From positions 1 to 46,535 of the forward strand of contig NZ_BCUG01000035.1 of the NCBI RefSeq assembly GCF_001591165.1: 46,535 bases of DNA, written 5' to 3'. Within the stretch, counting starts at the first letter, position 1. Each line of letters starts with the position of its first letter. Positions 1 through 9,233 of the stretch are shown here, one piece after another. The position numbers were made by a program, and so were the translations under genes. The notes beneath the pieces are model-generated. The model saw nothing but the letters and a program-made list of their open reading frames with translations. It searched no databases and had not been told where the DNA came from. The DNA comes from Thauera butanivorans NBRC 103042 (GTDB lineage Bacteria; Pseudomonadota; Gammaproteobacteria; Burkholderiales; Rhodocyclaceae).

Positions 1-345
1 CGCGCCGCCGAGCACGGCGACGGCTGGATCCCCTGGCTGGTGACCAGCGAGGACCTGCCCGGCTGCATCGCCTACATGAAGAGCCTGCCCGCCTACGAGG
101 CCAAGGCGGACCGCTTCGAGATCCTCGTCACCACCACCGCCTACAAGGTCGACGACTACTCCCATGCCGAACGCGGCCAGACCCAGATCGCCAGCGACCG
201 CGACGGCGTGCTGCGCGAGATCGAGGCGCTGCAGAAAGCCGGCGCGACTTCGGTGCAGGTGATGCCGCCGCGCCACGACACCCTCGAGCAGACCCTCGAA
301 TGGATCGAGTGGTACGACGACGAGATCATCCCCCGCTTCCGCTGA
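1..345 (+). CDS. LLM-class flavin-dependent oxidoreductase, C-terminal part
   Basis: The open frame runs in from the left edge, so only the last 114 residues are visible and the start lies outside the window. The segment AAEHGDGWIPW near its beginning is typical of the late part of luciferase-like monooxygenases (F420- or FMN-dependent), where it follows the last beta strands of the TIM barrel. The tail DTLEQTLEWIEWYDDEIIP fits the usual closing helix. The substrate cannot be told. The crotonase at 379 follows after 33 bp, so the two are probably co-transcribed. Two further luciferase-like proteins lie at 10695 and 30129. Confidence 0.75.
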   Translation, partial: RAAEHGDGWIPWLVTSEDLPGCIAYMKSLPAYEAKADRFEILVTTTAYKVDDYSHAERGQTQIASDRDGVLREIEALQKAGATSVQVMPPRHDTLEQTLEWIEWYDDEIIPRFR

Positions 346-378
346 CGGGCGCCGCCCCCCTTTTTCGAGGATCCACGC

Positions 379-1209
379 ATGACCGAAGAACTGCGCCATC
401 TGCAATTCCGCATCGAGGACAATGTCGGCATCATCACGCTGAACCGGCCCGACAAGCTCAACGCGCTGAGCTGGGAGCTGGTCGAGGAACTCGCCGCGCT
501 GCTGCGCCGCCTGCGCTACGTCGACGAGGTGCGCTGCATCCTGCTGCACGGTGCCGGCCGCTCGTTCTGCGCCGGCGGCGACGTGGACTGGATCGCCGGC
601 GACAGCGATCGCCCGATGCCGGGCACCTCCGACCCCTCGCGGCCGATTCCGCGCTCGCAGCGCATGACGCCGGGCGGCCCCTTCATGGACGTCACCCGCC
701 AGATGGTGGCGGTGGACAAGCCGATCGTCGCCGCCCTCCACGGCCACGCGGTCGGCGCCGGCCTGGCCTATGCCATGGTGTGCGACCGCCGCTTCGCCGA
801 CGCCACGACCAAGATGTCGGCGATCTTCACCAACGTCGGCGTGGCGCCCGACTGCGGCCTGTCCTGGTTCCTGCCGCGCATCGTCGGCCTGCCCACGGCG
901 CTGATGATGGTCGAGAGCGGCAGGACCTTCGGCGCCGAGGAATGCAAGGCGCTGGGCCTCGTCGACGAGCTGGTGCCGGCGGGCGAGAGCTTCGCGGCGG
1001 CCTTCGAGTACGCGCGCACCCTGGCCAGCCGCGCCAGCGTCGCCGTCTGCATGGCACGCCGCATGGTGCTGATGGGGCAGACCGCCACGCTGGAGCAGAT
1101 CCTCGACTACGAAGGCATCGCCGGCGTCATCGTGGCCTCGACCCTCGACGCGAAGGAAGGCACCCAGTCCTTCCTCGAACGCCGCAAGCCGGCTTACCGC
1201 GGCATCTAG
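379..1209 (+). CDS. enoyl-CoA hydratase/isomerase (crotonase) family protein
   Basis: This 276-residue protein has the normal crotonase length. The first oxyanion-hole segment GAGRSFCAGGDVDW lies near residues 59-72 and the second, HAVGAGLAYAMVCD, near 122-136, followed by the GVAPDCGLSWFLPRIVG segment. A conserved acid is present in that last segment (PD). It would hydrate, isomerise or hydrolyse an acyl-CoA in the cytoplasm; the exact reaction cannot be read from sequence. The ATG at 379 has GAGG about 8 nt upstream. It sits between a luciferase-like gene and an exported SnoaL-like protein, all on the plus strand. Confidence 0.88.
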   Translation: MTEELRHLQFRIEDNVGIITLNRPDKLNALSWELVEELAALLRRLRYVDEVRCILLHGAGRSFCAGGDVDWIAGDSDRPMPGTSDPSRPIPRSQRMTPGGPFMDVTRQMVAVDKPIVAALHGHAVGAGLAYAMVCDRRFADATTKMSAIFTNVGVAPDCGLSWFLPRIVGLPTALMMVESGRTFGAEECKALGLVDELVPAGESFAAAFEYARTLASRASVAVCMARRMVLMGQTATLEQILDYEGIAGVIVASTLDAKEGTQSFLERRKPAYRGI

Positions 1210-1252
1210 ACCCACCTGCCGCCGCAATGGCAGCCAACCGGAAAGCTCCTCG

Positions 1253-1897
1253 ATGAAACCGATCTCACTGCGCGCCGCAGCGGCCCTGGCCGGCTGCTGC
1301 ACCATCCTGCTCACCAGCGTTCCCGCCGCCGGCGGCGGCGGGAACGAAGCCGCCAGCCTCGCCGAGCTGCAGCGGCAGGTCCGCGAACTGCGCGACATCG
1401 AAGCGATCAAGCGCGTCAAGCACGCCTATTTCCGCGCCATCGACAGCGCCGATCTGGCGCTGCTGGGCAGCCTGCTCGACCCCGGGGTGGAAGTGCACTT
1501 CATCGGCGGCGACTACGAATGGCGCCTGCAGGGGCGCGACGAATATGTCGAGGCCATCGGGCGCAACTTCAATTCCGAGGTGATCGCCCAGCACAACGGC
1601 CACCATCCCGAGATCACCGTGCTCAGCGAGACCGAGGCCGAAGGCATCTGGTACCTCCACGACAACTTCTACAACCTGAGCACCAGGCTGTTCACCACCG
1701 GCAGCGCCTTCTACCACGACCGCTATCGCAAGGTGGACGGCCAGTGGCGGATCGCCGCGACGCGCTACACCCGCCACTACGAGATCGTCACCCCGCTCGA
1801 GGACCTGCCCAAGGTCACCGTGCATTACCTGGGCAAGCATGGCCGGGTGGTCGATCGCCACTGCCACACCGACGCCCTGTGCCGCGACGCCGAATAG
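1253..1897 (+). CDS. exported SnoaL/NTF2-like protein
   Basis: This protein has 214 residues. The first 25 or so (basic start, hydrophobic run, PAAGGGG) look like a Sec signal peptide. An LAGC at residues 12-15 could be a lipobox, but the hydrophobic stretch continues past it, so plain export is more likely. Residues from about 45 (IEAIKRVKHAYFRAIDS) to 170 match the SnoaL/scytalone-dehydratase-like cone fold, including the WRIAATRYTRHYE strand. Family members are small dehydratases or isomerases such as BaiE, but most are cytoplasmic. The ATG lies 43 bp after the crotonase stop. Function unknown; possibly a periplasmic ligand-binding or lyase protein. Confidence 0.75.
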   Translation: MKPISLRAAAALAGCCTILLTSVPAAGGGGNEAASLAELQRQVRELRDIEAIKRVKHAYFRAIDSADLALLGSLLDPGVEVHFIGGDYEWRLQGRDEYVEAIGRNFNSEVIAQHNGHHPEITVLSETEAEGIWYLHDNFYNLSTRLFTTGSAFYHDRYRKVDGQWRIAATRYTRHYEIVTPLEDLPKVTVHYLGKHGRVVDRHCHTDALCRDAE

Positions 1898-1918
1898 CCC
1901 CCGGCCGCGCGCCGGCGG

Positions 1919-1938
1919 TTCACATGTATGGGTGATGC
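1919..1938 (+). promoter_or_regulatory. copy 1 of shared motif TTMAY-N6-RRGTGATGY
   Basis: The sequence reads TTCAC, six bases, then GGGTGATGC, ending 66 bp before the ATG of the molybdenum-hydroxylase FAD subunit. The same layout with the same six-base spacer occurs upstream of coxG (31124), DUF1302 (21277), xdhC (28678) and, inverted, the AraC gene (28597). This is probably the operator of the AraC protein encoded at 27509; that link is inferred. Confidence 0.5.
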
Positions 1939-2004
1939 GAGCGCGGCACGCAGCCCGTATCGTCGGCCACATGCATCGAACCGGCCTGCGCCAGAGATGA
2001 AACC

Positions 2005-2880
2005 ATGAAACCGGCTCCCTTCGACTACCATGCGCCCGCGACCATCGACGAGGCCGTCGCCCTGCTGGCCCGCCTCGACGGCGAAGGCCGCGACGCCAAG
2101 ATCCTCGCCGGCGGGCAGAGCCTGATGCCGATGCTCGCGCTGCGCGTCGCACGGCCCGAAATCCTGGTCGACCTGCGCCGCCTGGGCACGCTGGACTACA
2201 TCCGAGACGAGGCCGGCACCCTGGCCATCGGCGCCATGACGAGCAAACAGGCCGCCGCCGATTCCGCCCTGGTCAGGCGCGCCCAGCCCCTGTTCCAGGC
2301 CGCCACCGAACTCGTCGGCCACCGCCAGATCCGCAACCGCGGCAGTGTCGGCGGCTCGTTCGCGCACGCCGACCCGGCCTCCGAGTACCCGGCCGTCGCC
2401 CTCGTGCTCGACACCGGGTTCGAAGCAGCCGGGCCGGACGGCAGCCGGACCATTGCCGCGGCCGACTTCTTCATCACCTACATGACCACCGCCCTCGAAC
2501 CGACCGAGATCCTGACCGCGGTGCGCTTCGCGCCCTTCCCGGCGGGTCGGCGCTGGGCCATCGAGGAATTCGCGCGGCGCAACGGCGACCTCGCGCTGGC
2601 AGGCGTCACCGTCACCTTCGACGTCGACGCCGGACTGTGCCGCAACGTGCGCATCGCCGCATTCGGCGTCCAGGCCACCGCGCTGCGCCTCACGGCGGCG
2701 GAAGCGCTGCTCGAAGGCCGCCCGGCGCAGGCCGCGCAGTTCGACGCGGCGAGCAAGGAAGCCGCCGCCGCGCTCGACGATCCGATGAGCTGCATCCACG
2801 CCTCGTCCGCCTACCGCCGCCACCTGGTCGGCGTGCTCACCGCCCGGGCGCTGGGCCAGGCAGCGGCGCGCCCGCACTGA
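2005..2880 (+). CDS. molybdenum hydroxylase, FAD-binding medium subunit (CoxM type)
   Basis: This 291-residue protein has the normal length for the FAD subunit of xanthine dehydrogenase/CO dehydrogenase-family enzymes. ILAGGQSLMPMLALR (residues 34-48) and HRQIRNRGSVGGSFAHADPA (about 108-127) are the two FAD-binding signatures. It passes electrons from the Fe-S subunit to an acceptor. The small and large subunits follow at 2901 and 3442, giving the FAD-FeS-Mo order also seen in several aromatic and heterocycle hydroxylases. A long leader of about 107 bp carries motif copy 1. Confidence 0.93.
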   Translation: MKPAPFDYHAPATIDEAVALLARLDGEGRDAKILAGGQSLMPMLALRVARPEILVDLRRLGTLDYIRDEAGTLAIGAMTSKQAAADSALVRRAQPLFQAATELVGHRQIRNRGSVGGSFAHADPASEYPAVALVLDTGFEAAGPDGSRTIAAADFFITYMTTALEPTEILTAVRFAPFPAGRRWAIEEFARRNGDLALAGVTVTFDVDAGLCRNVRIAAFGVQATALRLTAAEALLEGRPAQAAQFDAASKEAAAALDDPMSCIHASSAYRRHLVGVLTARALGQAAARPH

Positions 2881-2900
2881 ATCCACGCGAGAGGACAAGC

Positions 2901-3395
2901 ATGCCGAACAAGCAACGCGTCGAAGTCCGGGTGAATGGCACCCGATACGTCCGCGAGGTGGAGCCGCGCCTGACGCTGGCCGACTTCCTGCGCCACGAAC
3001 TGAACCTGGGCGGAACCCACGTCGGCTGCGAGCACGGCATCTGCGGCGCCTGCACCGTACTGGTCGACGAGCGCAGCGCGCGCGCCTGCCTGACGCTGGC
3101 GGTGCAGGCCGACGGCTGCGGGATCACCACCGTCGAAGGCCTGCGCGACCCCTCGAGCGGCGCGCTCCATCCGATCCAGCAGGCCTTCGTGGACGGCCAC
3201 GGCCTGCAGTGCGGCTTCTGTACCCCGGGATTCATGATGACCACGCTCGAACTGCTGCGCTGCACGCCCGACCCGAGCGAAGAGCAGATCAAGGAAGCCC
3301 TCGGCGGCAACCTGTGCCGCTGCACCGGCTACCAGTCGATTCTCGACTCCGTGAAACTGGCCGCGCAGCGGATGAAGCCGTCGACGCCGGCCTGA
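2901..3395 (+). CDS. molybdenum hydroxylase, [2Fe-2S] small subunit (CoxS type)
   Basis: This 164-residue protein starts at ATG 2901, 20 bp after the FAD subunit and preceded by GAGAGGA. The plant-type cluster cysteines are in CEHGICGACTVLVD (about residues 43-56) with a fourth in ARACL. The second, helical cluster is in CGFCTPGFMM (about 104-113) and GNLCRCTGY (about 136-144). Both [2Fe-2S] clusters are therefore complete. It transfers electrons from the molybdenum site to FAD. Length and motifs match CoxS/XdhA-type small subunits. Confidence 0.95.
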   Translation: MPNKQRVEVRVNGTRYVREVEPRLTLADFLRHELNLGGTHVGCEHGICGACTVLVDERSARACLTLAVQADGCGITTVEGLRDPSSGALHPIQQAFVDGHGLQCGFCTPGFMMTTLELLRCTPDPSEEQIKEALGGNLCRCTGYQSILDSVKLAAQRMKPSTPA

Positions 3396-3441
3396 GCCGG
3401 CTCCTTCGTTCCACAGCGCAAACCACCAAGGCGACGACACC

Positions 3442-5859
3442 ATGGCAATCGAGATTCCCACCCTGCCCGAACAGATGCCCAACGATGCATCGCGCTATGT
3501 CGGCAAGGCGGTGAACCGTGTCGAAGATCCGGCACTGGTATCGGGCACGGTCGAGTTCATCGACAACTTTTCCCTGCCCGGCATGCTGCACTGCGCCATC
3601 CTGCGCAGCCCGCATCCGCACGCCCGCATCCTGTCGGTGAAGGTCGACGCCGCGCTGGCCGCCGAAGGCGTCGCCGCCGTGCTCACCGGCGAAGATGTCG
3701 GGCGCTGGTGCAACCCCTGTTTCACCGCCCCCGAGGGCTGGGGCAACTACTGCCTGGCGGTCGGCAAGGTGCGCTTCGTCGGCGAGCCGGTCGTGGCCGT
3801 CGCCGCAAGCAGCCGCTACCTCGCCGAGGATGCCCTCGAACTGGTCGACATCGAGTACGAACTCCTGCCGCCGGTCGCCGACGCCGGGCAGGCGATGGCG
3901 AGCGGCGCCCCGCTCGTCTTCGAGGAACGCGGCACCAACGTCATGCTCGACCGCACTTACACCTGGGGCGAGCTCGAGCGCGTCTTCGCCGAGGCCGACC
4001 GCGTGGTCAGCCGGCGCTTCCGCTGGAACCGGGTCGGTGCGAACCCCACCGAGACTTTCGGCTGCGTCTGCCGCTGGGACCTCGCCGACAACAGCCTGGT
4101 CTGCCACGGTGCCTACCAGACGCCCCGCTTCATGGCCATCGGCCGCGCCGCCTCGCTCAATCTGCCGGTCAACCGCGTGCGCATCGTCACCCATCCGCAG
4201 GGCGGCGGCTTCGGCGGCAAGGGCGGCCCGCGCGGCACCGACATCGCCGCGCTGCTGTCGCGCAAGTCGGGCGGGCGGCCGGTGAAGTACATCGAGGACC
4301 GCATGGAATACCTGCTCGCCGGCGGCGGGCAGTCCTGGGACCGCCATTACGACGCGGCGCTGGCGGTCAAGGCCGACGGCACCGTCACCGGCTTTCGCGT
4401 GCGCCTGGTCGACGACCAGGGCGCGGGCGCCGAAGGCTACGGCACCATCTCCGCCGCCAAGCCGCTGGCCGCATTCACCGGCAACTACCGCATCGAGGCC
4501 GCCGGCTACGAGCTGACCCTGGTCGCCACCAACCGCGCGCCGACCTACCCCTACCGCGGCTACGGCCCCCCGCCGCACAACCTGGTCCTCGAATCGCTGA
4601 TGGACTGCACCGCCCGCGAAATGGGCATCGACCCGGCCGAACTGCGCCGGCGCAACTACATCCGCCCGGAGCAGTTCCCCTACACCGTGCCGAGCGGCAA
4701 CGAGTACGACAGCGGCGACTACCACGCGGTCCTCGACCGCGTGCTGCAGATGGCCGACTACGACGCCCTGCGTGCCTTCCAGGCCGAAGCGCGCGCCGCA
4801 GGCCGCCTGGTGGGGATCGGCGTCGTCAATACGGTGGAACCGGGCGTGTTCGACTGGAACGCCTACGCGACCGTGGGCGTTCCCGGCGTCGGCGTGCCGG
4901 AAGGGGTCAAGGTCGCCGTCGACCTGTTCGGCGGCGTGACGGTGGCGGTCGGCTTCAGCCTGCAAGGCCAGGGGCAGTTCACCGTGGCCTCGCAGGTCGC
5001 CGCCGACTACTTCGGCATCGACATCGCACAGGTGCGCGTCGCCACCACGCCCTCGGACGTCGCCGTCCCCCACTTCGGGCAGGGCGGCAGCCGCCTCGGC
5101 GTCGCCGTCACCGGCGCCATCCTGGGTGCCTGCGAGAAGCTCAGGGCGATGTTCTGCACGGTCGCCGCGCATGTCATGCAGGCGCCCGAAGGCGGCGTCG
5201 AGCTGCGCAACGGCTGCCTGCGCCGCATCGACGCCCCCGAACACTCGATGTCGCTGGCCGAGATCGCCGGGCTGATGCTGTCGCGCAGCGACCTGCTGCC
5301 GCCAGGCATCGAGCCCTGCCCGGAAGCGACCTACGTATGGACCGCGCCCAACCGCAACGCGCCGGACGACCAGGGCCGCTGCCGCAGCTACCTGACCGCA
5401 GCCAACGCCACCCACGTCGCCGTGATCGAGATCGACCGCGACACCGGCCGCAGCGCCATCCTCGACTACTTCATCGTCGACGACTGCGGCACCCGCCTCA
5501 ACCCGGCCAACGTGGAAGGCCAGCTGCAGGGCGGCGTCGCCCAAGGCGTGGGCGCGGCGCTGTACGAGGAATACGTCTACGACGCCGACTGCCAGCCGCT
5601 GGTGAGCACCTTTGTCGACTACCTGATGCCGACCATCCACGAAGTGCCGATGACGAAGAAGGACCACATCGTCACCCCTTCGCCGGTGTCGCCGCTGGGC
5701 GCCAAGGGCTGCGGCGAAGGCGCGATCCATACCACTCCGGCCACGATCCTGTGCGCGATCAACGATGCGCTCGCGCCGCTGGGCAAGGAACTGCTCGAGA
5801 CCCCCGCTTCGCCGCACCGCGTCTGGAAGCTGCTGCACGAGGATGGCGCCGCGGCCTGA
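3442..5859 (+). CDS. molybdenum hydroxylase, molybdopterin-binding large subunit (CoxL type)
   Basis: This 805-residue catalytic subunit begins with the typical YVGKAVNRVEDPALVSG. GGGFGGKGG (about residues 254-262), YPYRGYGPP (about 371-379), the glycine-rich LQGQGQF and the C-terminal GAKGCGEGAIHTTP are molybdopterin and active-site signatures. The Glu in GCGEG is at the place of the catalytic base of xanthine dehydrogenase. The CO-dehydrogenase loop AYRCSFR is absent, so it is not a CO oxidiser but a hydroxylase of an organic substrate, perhaps a CoA thioester or ring compound. Which substrate is unknown. Downstream is a CoA-transferase, which favours an acyl-CoA-linked pathway. Confidence 0.93.
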   Translation: MAIEIPTLPEQMPNDASRYVGKAVNRVEDPALVSGTVEFIDNFSLPGMLHCAILRSPHPHARILSVKVDAALAAEGVAAVLTGEDVGRWCNPCFTAPEGWGNYCLAVGKVRFVGEPVVAVAASSRYLAEDALELVDIEYELLPPVADAGQAMASGAPLVFEERGTNVMLDRTYTWGELERVFAEADRVVSRRFRWNRVGANPTETFGCVCRWDLADNSLVCHGAYQTPRFMAIGRAASLNLPVNRVRIVTHPQGGGFGGKGGPRGTDIAALLSRKSGGRPVKYIEDRMEYLLAGGGQSWDRHYDAALAVKADGTVTGFRVRLVDDQGAGAEGYGTISAAKPLAAFTGNYRIEAAGYELTLVATNRAPTYPYRGYGPPPHNLVLESLMDCTAREMGIDPAELRRRNYIRPEQFPYTVPSGNEYDSGDYHAVLDRVLQMADYDALRAFQAEARAAGRLVGIGVVNTVEPGVFDWNAYATVGVPGVGVPEGVKVAVDLFGGVTVAVGFSLQGQGQFTVASQVAADYFGIDIAQVRVATTPSDVAVPHFGQGGSRLGVAVTGAILGACEKLRAMFCTVAAHVMQAPEGGVELRNGCLRRIDAPEHSMSLAEIAGLMLSRSDLLPPGIEPCPEATYVWTAPNRNAPDDQGRCRSYLTAANATHVAVIEIDRDTGRSAILDYFIVDDCGTRLNPANVEGQLQGGVAQGVGAALYEEYVYDADCQPLVSTFVDYLMPTIHEVPMTKKDHIVTPSPVSPLGAKGCGEGAIHTTPATILCAINDALAPLGKELLETPASPHRVWKLLHEDGAAA

Positions 5860-5902
5860 GCAAGGCGGCCGGACTGGCCAACTGAACGAAAGGAAACACG
5901 AA

Positions 5903-7171
5903 ATGAGCCGCACCGACCTGTCTGCCGGGCCCCTCTCCGGCCTGCGCGTACTCGACCTGTCCACCATGCTGGCCGGCCCCTACGGCGCGACCCTGCTGGG
6001 CGACCTCGGCGCCGACGTCATCAAGCTGGAATCGCCCTACGGCGACGAGAGCCGCCACCTCGGCCCCAAGCGCGGCGAGGAACGCGGCCCCTACCTGAGC
6101 CTGAACCGCAGCAAGCGCGGCTTCGTGCTCGACCTGCAGCAGGCCGATGCGCAGGCGGTGTTCGCCCGCCTGGCCGCCACCGCGGACATCCTCATCACCA
6201 ACATCCGCGAACCGGCGCTGAGCAAGCTCGGCCTCGCCTACGAGCAGGTCCGCGAGCACAGGCCCGACATCATCTGGATCCGCGTCACCGCCTTCGGCAC
6301 CGACGGTCCCTACGCCGGCCGCCCCGGCATCGACTTCCTCGCCCAGGGCTACACCGGCGTGCTGACGCTGAACGGCGAACCGGACGGCGCCCCGGTGCGC
6401 ACCGGCTTCCCGGCAGTGGACGTGATGACCTCGCTGCTCGTCAGCAACGCCGCGCTGGCCGCGCTGCGCGCGCGCGAGCTCAACGGCGAGGGCCAGCGCA
6501 TCGAGATCTCGCTGCTCGACGCGCTGATGCATGCGCAGGCAAGCTCGATCGGCACCTACCTCGCCACCGGCGACCGCCCCAAGCGCACCGGCAACCGCAG
6601 CCTCTACTTCGCCCCCTCCGGCGTCTACCCGACGCGCGACGGCAGGCACGTGGTCATCACCACGCCGGGCGAGAAGTTCTTCGCCAAGGTCTGCCGCGCG
6701 CTGGAAACCGACTGGGACAGCGACCCGCGCTTCCACGACATCCACGCCCGCCTCGCCCACGAGGACGAACTCGACGCCGCCATCGCCGAGCACACCCGCC
6801 GCTTCGACCGTGACGATCTGGTGGCCAGGCTGGTCGCCGCCGACGTGCTCACCGCGCCGATCAACGAAGTCGAGGACGTGGTGAAGGACCCGCAGATCCT
6901 GCACAACCGCATGATCGTCCCGGTCGAACACCCCGAGCTCGGCCGCCTCGACGTCACCGGCATCCCGGTGCATTTCTACGGCACGCCCTGCGAAGTGCGC
7001 AAGCACCCGCCGATGCAGGGCGAACATACCCGCGAACTGCTCGCCGAACTGGGCTATGCCGGAAACGAGATCGACGCGCTGATCGCGCAGGGGCTCGCCG
7101 CCGATACCGCCGAACTGCGGCGCCAGAGGGATGCGCGGCGGGCGGAGAGAGCCACGGCGGCGCAAGCTTGA
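5903..7171 (+). CDS. CaiB/BaiF (class III) CoA-transferase
   Basis: The ATG at 5903 follows AAAGGA, giving 422 residues. Residues 13-40 (LRVLDLSTMLAGPYGATLLGDLGADVIKLE cut into the usual two strands) are the family N-terminal signature. Asp173 in FPAVDVMTS aligns with the catalytic aspartate of formyl-CoA transferase, which carries the acyl anhydride intermediate, so this copy should be active. It moves CoA from a donor thioester to an acid in the cytoplasm. It closes the plus-strand set that begins with the molybdenum hydroxylase. Three paralogues at 18649, 19879 and 42345, and a longer one at 38789, are in the same window. Confidence 0.9.
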   Translation: MSRTDLSAGPLSGLRVLDLSTMLAGPYGATLLGDLGADVIKLESPYGDESRHLGPKRGEERGPYLSLNRSKRGFVLDLQQADAQAVFARLAATADILITNIREPALSKLGLAYEQVREHRPDIIWIRVTAFGTDGPYAGRPGIDFLAQGYTGVLTLNGEPDGAPVRTGFPAVDVMTSLLVSNAALAALRARELNGEGQRIEISLLDALMHAQASSIGTYLATGDRPKRTGNRSLYFAPSGVYPTRDGRHVVITTPGEKFFAKVCRALETDWDSDPRFHDIHARLAHEDELDAAIAEHTRRFDRDDLVARLVAADVLTAPINEVEDVVKDPQILHNRMIVPVEHPELGRLDVTGIPVHFYGTPCEVRKHPPMQGEHTRELLAELGYAGNEIDALIAQGLAADTAELRRQRDARRAERATAAQA

Positions 7172-7216
7172 GGCGGACTGGCGGGCGACCGCGGGAAAAG
7201 CCTGGACCCCGATCGT

Positions 7217-8689
7217 TCAGCGCATCGTGCCGAAAAACTCGGCGTTGCTCTTGGTGGCCTTCATCCGCGTCAGCAGGAATTCGACCGCTTCGAGGTCGTC
7301 CATGCCGTGCAGCAGACGGCGCAGGATCCACATCTTCTGCAGTTGGTCGGGCGGCACGAGCAGCTCCTCCCGCCGGGTGCCGGAACGATTGACGTTGATC
7401 GCCGGATACACCCGCTTTTCCGCCAGGCGGCGGTCGAGGTGGAGCTCCATGTTGCCGGTACCCTTGAATTCCTCATAGACCACGTCGTCCATGCGGCTGC
7501 CGGTGTCGACCAGCGCGGTGGCGATGATGGTCAGCGAGCCGCCCTCTTCGATGTTGCGCGCGGCGCCGAAGAAGCGCTTGGGTTTTTGCAGCGCGTTCGA
7601 ATCCACGCCGCCGGTGAGGATCTTGCCGGATGCGGGCGCAACGGTGTTGTAGGCGCGCGCCAGCCGCGTCAGCGAGTCGAGCAGGATGACGACGTCGCGC
7701 TTGTGCTCGGTGAGGCGCTTGGCTTTCTCGATCACCATCTCGGCGACCTGGACGTGGCGGCTGGCGGGTTCGTCGAAAGTGGAGGCGATGACTTCACCCT
7801 TGATCGAGCGCTGCATCTCGGTCACTTCCTCGGGGCGCTCGTCGATCAGCAGCACGATCAACACCACGTCCGGCTGGTTGGCCACGATCGAATGGGCGAT
7901 GTGCTGCAGCATGATCGTCTTGCCGCTCTTGGGCGGAGCGACGAGCAGGCCGCGCTGGCCCTTGCCGATCGGCGCGATGAGATCGATGACCCGGCTGGTG
8001 AGGTTCTCCTCGCCGCGGATGTCGCGCTCGAGCCTGAAGCACTCCTGCGGATGCAGCGGCGTCAGGTTCTCGAACAGGATCTTGCCCTTGCACTCGGCCG
8101 GCGGGCGGCCGTTGATCGCATCGATGCGCTCGAGGGCGAAGTTGCGCTCTCCGGCCCGGGGGACGCGGATGATCCCTTCGACGGTGTCCCCGGTGCGCAG
8201 GTTGAAACGCCGGACCATCGAAGGCGAGATGTAGATGTCGTCCTGGCCGGTCAGGTAGGATGAGTCGGCCAGGCGCAGGAAGCCGAAGCCGTCGGGCATC
8301 AGCTCGAGGGTGCCGTCGCCATGGATCGGCCCGCCGCTGCGCGCGTGGAGGCGCAACAGGGCAAACACGAGATCCTGCTTGCGCAGGCGCTGCGCGCCTT
8401 CCACACCCTGCACCTGCGCCATCGCCAGCAGTTCGGAGACGTGCAGGGACTTGAGCTCGGACAAATGGAGCGGCGGACCGGTGTTGACGTCCGCCCCTGC
8501 GGACGCCTCGGTCTCGATCGGCTCGGGCAGGTCGTATTCGTACCCCTCGCCGGCGGGGCCTCCGGCATCATGCCGGGCAGGGTTGCGGCCGTTCTTCCTG
8601 GGGCCGTTGGAGGAGTGGGAGCCGTTGCGGCGCCCACGTGCAGGATTCTTCGAGCGCGGCTTGGCGGCGGGTCTGGGGGTATCGGTCAC
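7217..8689 (-). CDS. rho: transcription termination factor Rho with N-terminal extension
   Basis: This 490-residue protein aligns to Rho from residue 74 ([15 protein letters not shown]) onward. The RNA-binding DGFGFLR, the Walker A PPKSGKT near residues 249-255, the Walker [17 protein letters not shown], the Q loop and the C-terminal GTRREELL are all present, so it should be an active hexameric RNA helicase. The lysine loop reads PPKSGKT where many Rho proteins have PPKAGKT. The first 73 residues are basic, low-complexity and probably disordered. The start is GTG at 8689 with no clear ribosome binding site. It lies among catabolic genes, converges on the CoA-transferase at 7171, and is divergent from sdhC. 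It may be a second copy. Confidence 0.95.
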   Translation of the reverse strand: MTDTPRPAAKPRSKNPARGRRNGSHSSNGPRKNGRNPARHDAGGPAGEGYEYDLPEPIETEASAGADVNTGPPLHLSELKSLHVSELLAMAQVQGVEGAQRLRKQDLVFALLRLHARSGGPIHGDGTLELMPDGFGFLRLADSSYLTGQDDIYISPSMVRRFNLRTGDTVEGIIRVPRAGERNFALERIDAINGRPPAECKGKILFENLTPLHPQECFRLERDIRGEENLTSRVIDLIAPIGKGQRGLLVAPPKSGKTIMLQHIAHSIVANQPDVVLIVLLIDERPEEVTEMQRSIKGEVIASTFDEPASRHVQVAEMVIEKAKRLTEHKRDVVILLDSLTRLARAYNTVAPASGKILTGGVDSNALQKPKRFFGAARNIEEGGSLTIIATALVDTGSRMDDVVYEEFKGTGNMELHLDRRLAEKRVYPAINVNRSGTRREELLVPPDQLQKMWILRRLLHGMDDLEAVEFLLTRMKATKSNAEFFGTMR

Positions 8690-9233
8690 TCTGAAATACC
8701 GTGAAAAGGAATCGAACGGGCGGCTGCGAACTCCGTACAGCGGAGCACCCGCGCGCCGCCTGCAGCCTTTCGGGCCGCGGACTACGCATGGGTCCAGCCA
8801 GAGATGTCGCCTGACGAGAAAACCCCGCAGGCCGGAGCAGCACCGTGACCACGATGCCAGGCACCACGCTCATCGGTTCAACGCCGGAGCCCTCTTCCGC
8901 ATCACTCAGGACACGGCCCGGCGAAAGCATTCCGGACGCACGGCGATGGCCTGGCCCGGTGGCCGGTCTACGGGGCGATTCAATGCGGCATGGCCTGCGC
9001 GATTCGGTCTGCGCCAGCCGTGGTTCCGCCGCTCCAACAGTGGAACCCGCATCATACCATCGTCGACGGCGCGGGCCGGGCATGATTCGGCCACGCCCCT
9101 CCCCCGATGCTTCCGCCCCCCGCCTGAGCAGGCCTTTTCCCGTTTCATGGTCTATGGTCAGACGAGAAGCCGGCGCAGATGCGGCTCCGGCAGACTTCGC
9201 ACCGCCGCTGCAGACCGGATGAGGGAGGAAGGC
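8690..9233. other. 544-bp divergent intergenic region, rho / sdhC
   Basis: No convincing gene is seen. On the minus strand TATGAT (plus positions 9051-9056) could be a -10 box for rho, which would leave a leader of about 360 nt; a long leader would fit Rho autoregulation known in other bacteria. An inverted repeat GGTTCC/GGAACC (9022-9027 and 9042-9047) lies just downstream of that box in the rho direction. No good -35 was found. For sdhC only the GAGGGAGGAA ribosome binding site before 9234 stands out. Confidence 0.35.

Noticed and set aside
300-1256. A long plus-strand open frame across the first crotonase
   Set aside because: It is arginine/alanine/proline-rich and out of frame with a well-matched crotonase; a GC-rich shadow frame.
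1901-1915. CCGGC-N5-GCCGG hairpin after the SnoaL-like gene
   Set aside because: Only five pairs in GC-rich DNA and no T run; not enough for a terminator.
3289-5967. A long minus-strand open frame across the molybdenum subunit
   Set aside because: No family resemblance, and the plus strand encodes a clear CoxL-type protein; a shadow frame of high GC.
8845-9222. 125-residue plus-strand open frame between rho and sdhC
   Set aside because: Low-complexity translation without ribosome binding site or known family.
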